From the NCBI GenBank assembly GCA_007922225.1, contig ML679956.1:18449049-18513048 (forward strand): DNA of 64,000 nt, in the 5' to 3' direction. The notes beneath the pieces were generated by a model, which did no database searches, was not told the DNA's origin, and saw nothing but the letters and a program-made list of their open reading frames with translations. Position 1 is the stretch's first letter; each line of letters starts with the position of its first letter. Positions 57,966 to 64,000 of this stretch are shown piece after piece. The translations under genes were made by a program, and so were the position numbers. The stretch comes from Emydura subglobosa. Its lineage: Eukaryota > Chordata > Testudines > Chelidae.

Positions 57966-60900
57966 TGAGTTTATTTTCATCTGAACTCCTTAATATTGTC
58001 TTTATTACATTTCATATAATCTAGCACTATAAGGTGCTGCCAGGAAGGTATGAGAATCTAACGTATGTAGGTAGATGATCCTCAAGAGGATCTTAAGACA
58101 TTATTAACAGTATGAAAGAGTTTGAGAAGCACTTCACTAAACCACTTTCTTTGCATGGAATTAAAGGCACCTCTTAGTAGAACAATATGAAAGAGGTTCC
58201 CAGGTTTACATAATGCTATAATATTGTAAGATGTCCTTTTATATATATATATATCTATATTGCTAGCAAGTGTATATATATATATACACACACTTGCTAG
58301 CAATATAGTTCTGTAACTCGATATCCATTACTGCTGTTTTTATAGGTTTTTATAGGTTTTCTTACTAAAATGTAATACAGATTTTTTTTTGTAAACCTTT
58401 TGCAATGGTCTGATGCGAAATTCTCAAGGTTTTTAGAACGTGCTTGTCTGGGCCTCTCTCTTTGGCTTTTATATAGTTCTGCTCAAGCATTTATTGGCAT
58501 GTTTTGCTGATGCCAGCTGTGGAGGGAATGTCAGACATGGTCGGTGGTTGATTTTTCCATTGTTGCTTGTTTGGGAATTGAAAGCCTGCTTTGGTGCCCA
58601 GGCGAGGCTGAATGCTCATTGCGTTTCACTGAGTTTGTGATCCTGTTGATCTCATATGGCAGAGCCTGTTTCCATAGCACTAATTGCTCAGTTTGTAAGG
58701 CTCCTTGTTGCAAATGTTTTTGCGCTTACTGAGGCATGTGAATCAAACTTGTCTGTGTTTGTTTCATTTTTGTAAACAGTGCCTGCTGCAGTTTGTCTGA
58801 TTATACAGACGTCTAATCGCAGCGGTCTACCATCTTTTTCCTCTTCACTGTAGCAGTGCCCATACTGGACTTTACTATTTGCAATGACTTGTCATCATTT
58901 ACATTATCAACTCAATACTTGAGAGATTTGAGGCTAACTTTTCACATCATTTTATGAAAAATCAGGAACAGTTTTGTTTTGCATAACCTTAATTATTTTG
59001 TTTTTAAGTGTGATGGTTTGACACACCATGGATTGAACCAGGGCCCACCAGAGCTAAAAGTGTTAGCTCTACAAGACCCTATAAGAATGAATATCCTCCG
59101 TGGACTGGCACAGAGAGAGACATGTAACACAAGCTCATCAATAGGTTACACAAGCCCATATCCACTCCTGATTTTGATTCTTAGTCATTACCAGCAGGAA
59201 TGAGTAATATTTTACTTTCCAACTTTCACCTGCTTGACTGTAAATCTTCACTGAAATCTCCTTTTCCTCACAAAAATAATGTGTGCCCTGCTTCTGGCAC
59301 TATGAAGAGAATAAAATAATAAAACATAGCAATTGCTATAATCAGTATTGGGGGGAGGGAACAAACAACATATGCAATAAATAAGCCTTAGCATTGCAAG
59401 GGGTATAACTGTTTTTCCTCTCTGCATTTCCCAGCAGCAAAAGGAGAGAGAGATTCAGAGGGGATCCATGTAGTCATTCACCCCATCCCTTCATCAGACA
59501 GAGGGAGGGGTCTGACTGGGCAACTGCAGGCATTAACAATATTGATGTGAGGATGATCTTACATTTAATATCTCACCTGTTTGCTTTCTTTAGCAAGAAT
59601 TGTTCAGTAAAGCAAGGCTTTCAGAGGCTGCTTTAGGGATGGGATGAGAATAGAGTTGTGCGAGAATGTCAAGTTACCTCTGATACGCCGACTTCCCTAT
59701 TTATAGGTGGAAGCAGATCTCCTGGTCTGCATGAGGCATCTGAACAGATTAGTACAAGCTATTTCTAGGTAACAAGTGAGAACAATGCCTCATGCAAGGG
59801 ACATGTGGTAGAAATTCAGTAAGTTACTAAAGGTTTTTGAGCAGATTTTCCATTTCCTAGGTTAAGTCACAGGAGAAGAGCATGTGCCCCTGGAGTTTCT
59901 GTAATAATAATAAATGTTTATTTCTAGTGTTACCTATGTCTTGAAGGCCTTTGGAAAATTTAATAAAATGAGTATAAAAAATGGACATTAAAATTGAGCC
60001 TAAAAGAGTCGGTAAAGAGACAAAAAATATCCAAATACTTGCACAACCTACTCCCAGTTATGCTTTCATTGTTACTGTTACTGTTTCTCTTATCTAGCTT
60101 TCTGTACTGTGAAATATACAAAAAAATAATTTAATCCAGTATGCTACAAACCCAAGGTCAAAACTTCACCTGGTGTAGTTCAAGTTCTTTCTTCAGAGTT
60201 TTCATTTTTCCATTCAGACACTGGCATGGGAATCTGGGGTTACATCTCAGCAGTAGGCTTTGTGGCTCTGATCTAAGAGTTCTTGAGCTGATAGTAACTG
60301 GGGGGAAAACCCTAGGCTTCCTGAGGAAATCAGGGCCTGCTGAGTCTAGTTAGACTCAGAGAGTTAAAAAATGATGGGCCTCTTTTGAGTAAGGAAACAA
60401 ATGGAGACTGTTTGTCTGGCATCTAGGATAGGTTGCTCTAAAGACACACAAACTGCCCTATTTATTATTGTCTTGTTTGTGTGTTTAAAGACAGCTCAGC
60501 TGCATGAAGGGAATAGGACAAGAGACTCAAGTAGTCTATTTTTACTTTAGTTTCACTAGAAAAAAAAAAAAAAAGCTATAAAGAAGGTTTTCTCTGCTCA
60601 GTCTGGGACTCTCCAGCTACTTGGACCATGCCTGTCACTACCACAATCTTTAAAAAAAAAGAAAATCCTCCTAGGCAGTGTCCCTAATGAAGTGCCATTG
60701 GAACATTTTTACTTATACAGAACATTGCAAGATACAAGTTCTGACCACCAGCCAAAGTCTGGTCTGTTCACGCTGCTCTCAGATACTGCGTTGTGATCAT
60801 TTCCGTGCCTGTGAATTCATCCACTGCTCTGAAGCGGAATCTAAACTTGTCTCTGCTGAACTAATGATGGGCTACCAGAGGAACAGCCACATTCAACATT

Positions 60901-61015
60901 CTTACACCAAAAAATGTTCGTTTGAGAACTTGATATTGAACTGCACCATTCAGTATAGTAGGCTTTGTATCCCTATCAGCCAACTTTTCTAAAGATGATA
61001 CTGTTTAAAAAAAAA
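57966..61015. other. Unique AT-rich DNA, no gene seen
   Basis: Contains the palindrome at 58255-58308. Region 58440-58740 has frames of up to 66 codons on both strands without recognisable domains. Region 60660-60990 has a 104-codon plus frame, also without a domain. No exon can be supported. Confidence 0.4.
58255..58308. repeat. Perfect TA-rich palindrome (hairpin/cruciform)
   Basis: The left arm CTATATTGCTAGCAAGTG is followed by TA repeats, and the right arm ends CACTTGCTAGCAATATAG, its exact inverse. The TA/CA centre adds pairing. Confidence 0.9.
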
Positions 61016-61057
<42 letters not shown>

Positions 61058-61058
61058 G
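61016..61058. repeat. (TA)n then T-run
   Basis: About 15 TA units followed by a T-run. Confidence 0.95.
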
Positions 61059-63470
61059 GTAACTCCATGCATATTCACAGTGAGCAGCAATGCGATACAC
61101 CAACACAAAGGATGTTACATTTTTATCTCTCTGGGTTTTAAACAAAACTTCTAAACCAAAATGGTCGAGTGTTTCAGTCCGTGTGGGTCCTATGGATTCT
61201 CCAAAATTATATACAGGGGAGTTAAGAGTTCTATAAGTTAGCCCTTGGTGAGAGAGAATGAAATCTTCTCTGAATCTTCTTGCATGATATATTGGTGGTG
61301 ATCCATATCTTGGTGATATCCGTTCTGCATAAAACTATTCCTCTTTGTCTCTGGAGAGAAACATGCATTTTAAAGTTACATTTCAATCCAAGTCTGCAGC
61401 CCTGGGGAGAAAAAAAATACTCAAAGCTGCATAATATATATGTCCAATGATTAAACAAGAAGTGGTAATAACTCTTTGATTTACATTTGACTGCCCCTTC
61501 AAAACAGTAACATTTTCAATGATATGGCATTTTGGGAAGGCAAAGCTTCAATTTGAGATTTAATATGGCTGAGGGGCAATTGGGGATGGTTTAAAAAAGC
61601 TTTATCTGAAAAAGTGTATCATTCAGATGTGGCCAGTCATCATACTGTTTGTTGTACCTTTTACACTCCCCTACCCCTTGTGTGCTTGTTCGTAGAATTT
61701 GTTTTCCTGAGTTTTCTTTGACCACTGCTCCTATGAGAGACCAGTGACAGTTTTAGGGACGGAAGCCACTAGTGCTAGCCATGAATGTTTTGTACTAATG
61801 TCTCAATTAGCAAGGAGTGACCCACAGGTGAGTCATGATGGAATGTCGCCTGGACTCTACACACTTCAATATACAATGGGTGCTAAGATCCAGTGGGATG
61901 GAAGAAGCAGTTAGGAGCAGCTGCCATTGCTCTACTTACCCTTGCCCTACCCTAACCCTGCTTCAGCTCCCTGTCCTCAGGCAGTGCTCAGCTCCATCGG
62001 AAGCAGCATTTCAAAATGCTGTGGAGTTGCTCTTCCCAGAGCTGACTGTAGGGTGTGTGGTAGAAACACCTAACAGATCTCCAGCATCCTTCAGCCAGCA
62101 TACCTTCCTTAGCATCCAGTGACTCCCACTCTACCCAGCTCCCTTCCCACCCAGTATACACATACACCAGGCAAAATCACAAACAGAATCTTCACTAGTC
62201 CAACCCTCTGTTCTTTAAAGAAAACTATTAGAATTTAAGAGCCTAGCTTTGCATACCACAGTCGGCATGTCTGCACACTATAGTTCGGTCAAATATTGTA
62301 AATTAGTTATACTATGACTTCCTAGCTGTTTTTGTAACTATCCTGATACTTCTTAAAGTGACATTTCTTCATTTACTGAGAACAGACCTGCCAGTCCTCA
62401 ACTTTGTGGGTAATTAGCAGATCAGGTGACTCACTTTCTACTTGTGGGTAGAGGTAGATAATGTTATTACATTGCCCACACGGTTCTGAAACGTATTCAA
62501 AATCCTTAGACAATAATCTCAACCAGAATATTTTCAAATTTTGTTTTATGAGCTGGAAGAAGTGAACACCATCATAAATGCCAGCACTTAATACTGAGTG
62601 CTAGGAATAATGGTAATATATTGTCATTTATGTTAATATTATCCCATTATCTTGTGATAGCTGTGCAATTAACATGAGTCACCACTGTACCAAAATCTAA
62701 TTTGTCTCCAAGTATCCCACAATATGCTGCATGCACTGTCTGCACCTTGGCATGGGAGCAAGGGCTGCTTTTTGTAATTGTCATTTCAATATTCAGAGAG
62801 CCCCAGAACTGTAGGAGTTGTCAGAGCATGGAACAGACTGCTGGAGCTTTGCTAATGGAGGAACGTTAATGCTCTAAATGTGTGCACCCAAGTTTACTTC
62901 CAGAAGAGACGCTTTCCTGGATGACAACTGCTGACCCGGAAAGCATGATTTCCTGGAGCAAAATTATGCCGTTAGGTAATAATTTGCATTCTGCTTGTCG
63001 TACACTATGAATCCACACTCAGATATACTGTATTATGTTGACATTATTCAAAATGGCGCCATTCACTGTTTTCCAGATAGGTTAGGGAATAAAATACCCA
63101 GCACTCATGTATGTGATGACACTGAAACGTTTCAAAATGGAGGAAGTTCTGCACCTGACAAATGAGCAGCCCTATTTTAAAAAAATCCAGTGTATCAAAA
63201 ATAAAAACCCATAGAAAGTATAATCAGTGGGGAAAAAAGCTGGCCTAAGAAACCAAAACCTGATTTGAAAACCAGAATGGAGCCCTTTTAGACAAACATT
63301 TGATAAAGAATGTACCCACTATCACTCGTGTACCAAAATATATGAATGTATCAATGTTCTGTCAGAAAGGTTTTATGATGAATGCAAAAGAAAAATGAAA
63401 AGGAAGAATTGACATTGCTTGAAATTTGCATTTCTCCTGTCTCTCCCCTTCCCCCTAAGATGTATATAAA
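61059..63470. other. Unique AT-rich DNA, no gene seen
   Basis: No coding signal. Frame 61835-62122 (95 codons) has no domain and sits in GC-balanced sequence. Confidence 0.45.
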
Positions 63471-63474
63471 GAGC

Positions 63475-63614
63475 CTGACTCTCATTTGCGTTAAAGCTAC
63501 TTTACACTGCCCTGGCAGTGTAAAGGGGCCTTAATGTGGGAGAAAATTATACTAGTCTCACTTGAAGACCTCTTTACATGCCAGAGCAGTGTGAAGTGAC
63601 CTTAATATATATAT
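63475..63614. repeat. Palindromic MITE, 'TTTACACTGCC' family, copy 2
   Basis: CTACTTTACACTGCCCTGGCAGTGTAAAGGGGCC is a near-perfect hairpin; CTTTACATGCCAGAGCAGTGTGAAG lies further right. Related to 4398-4525. Confidence 0.75.
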
Positions 63615-64000
63615 GAGAATTGAGCTCAACCCTTGGATGATGTAATATCTTAAAGAGATCACATATGAAGAAACTAAAATTCAGTGCAAAAAAATTTGTC
63701 CAGTGCTTGATCAACTACCTCCTATGGTCTCAGAGAAGTTCAGGACAATATTATGTTAGGGTCAGATAAGTATTAAAGGTTTAGTACATCTCAGAAATAG
63801 GGAGTGGTAAATATATACTAGAGAGGTTTAACTATAATCTTCTGAATTTATACAACGTCGTCACTTCATTTAGGAATTAAAAGTAGACGGACTCTCCCCA
63901 GTGTGATATTTAATGATAAATGTAAATGATGAAATCAGGAATGCAGAAGTAAATGTGTCAATTTCACACTTATGATGCCATCATACATTTGTTACCAGAC

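Noticed and set aside
1..64000. CRISPR array, operons, bacterial-type systems
   Set aside because: The sequence is a vertebrate genome; no regularly spaced direct repeats with unique spacers are seen.

Overview
The window looks like non-coding DNA from a non-avian reptile, most probably a turtle; a crocodilian is the main alternative. It is AT-rich overall, holds one CpG island, and every long open frame belongs to a transposable element or is a chance frame. The repeat mixture points to this group: CR1 LINE 3' ends, Penelope-like elements (PLEs) with GIY-YIG endonuclease remnants, an RTE-like LINE, MIR/CORE-type SINEs, hAT and PIF/Harbinger-like DNA transposons, palindromic MITEs and LTRs. 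The taxon is inferred from this mixture; no host protein could be used.

No exon of a recognisable host protein gene can be supported. The one host regulatory feature is the CpG island at about 7.7-8.66 kb. It carries two good splice-donor sequences on the minus strand (exon ends at 8338 and 8071), so it is best read as the promoter and untranslated first exon(s) of a gene transcribed leftward. On that reading 1-8.0 kb would be intron 1, and everything right of about 8.7 kb would be upstream or intergenic.

Layout. 0-7.7 kb: AT-rich DNA with a 584 bp hAT element, a CR1 3' end, a PLE with endonuclease remnants, a 295 bp Harbinger-like MITE and small palindromic MITEs. 7.7-8.7 kb: CpG island. 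9-29 kb: mostly unique AT-rich DNA with scattered MITEs, CR1 and SINE pieces, a second PLE (24.9-25.4 kb) and LTR-like promoter segments at 17-19 kb and 26.8 kb. 29-31 kb: an AT-rich transposon split by an 850 bp LTR-like element with a perfect 5 bp target duplication. 32-36 kb: a long imperfect inverted repeat, then an RTE-like LINE on the minus strand. 40-53 kb: a repeat-dense block holding LTR family C (two copies), a 1.1 kb transposon with a compound microsatellite, a tRNA-like palindromic composite, three copies of LTR family A (two with target duplications), the second copy of LTR family B and a head-to-head PLE pair. 53-64 kb: mostly unique AT-rich DNA with a PLE of another subfamily, a CR1 reverse transcriptase fragment and a TA-rich perfect palindrome.

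The most interesting observations are: a CTGANGA / stem / GAAA motif resembling a hammerhead ribozyme core in two PLE subfamilies; nested LTR family B, whose ends have unusually long inverted repeats and whose two copies each keep an open frame stopping at the same conserved motif; and the CpG-island first-exon prediction.
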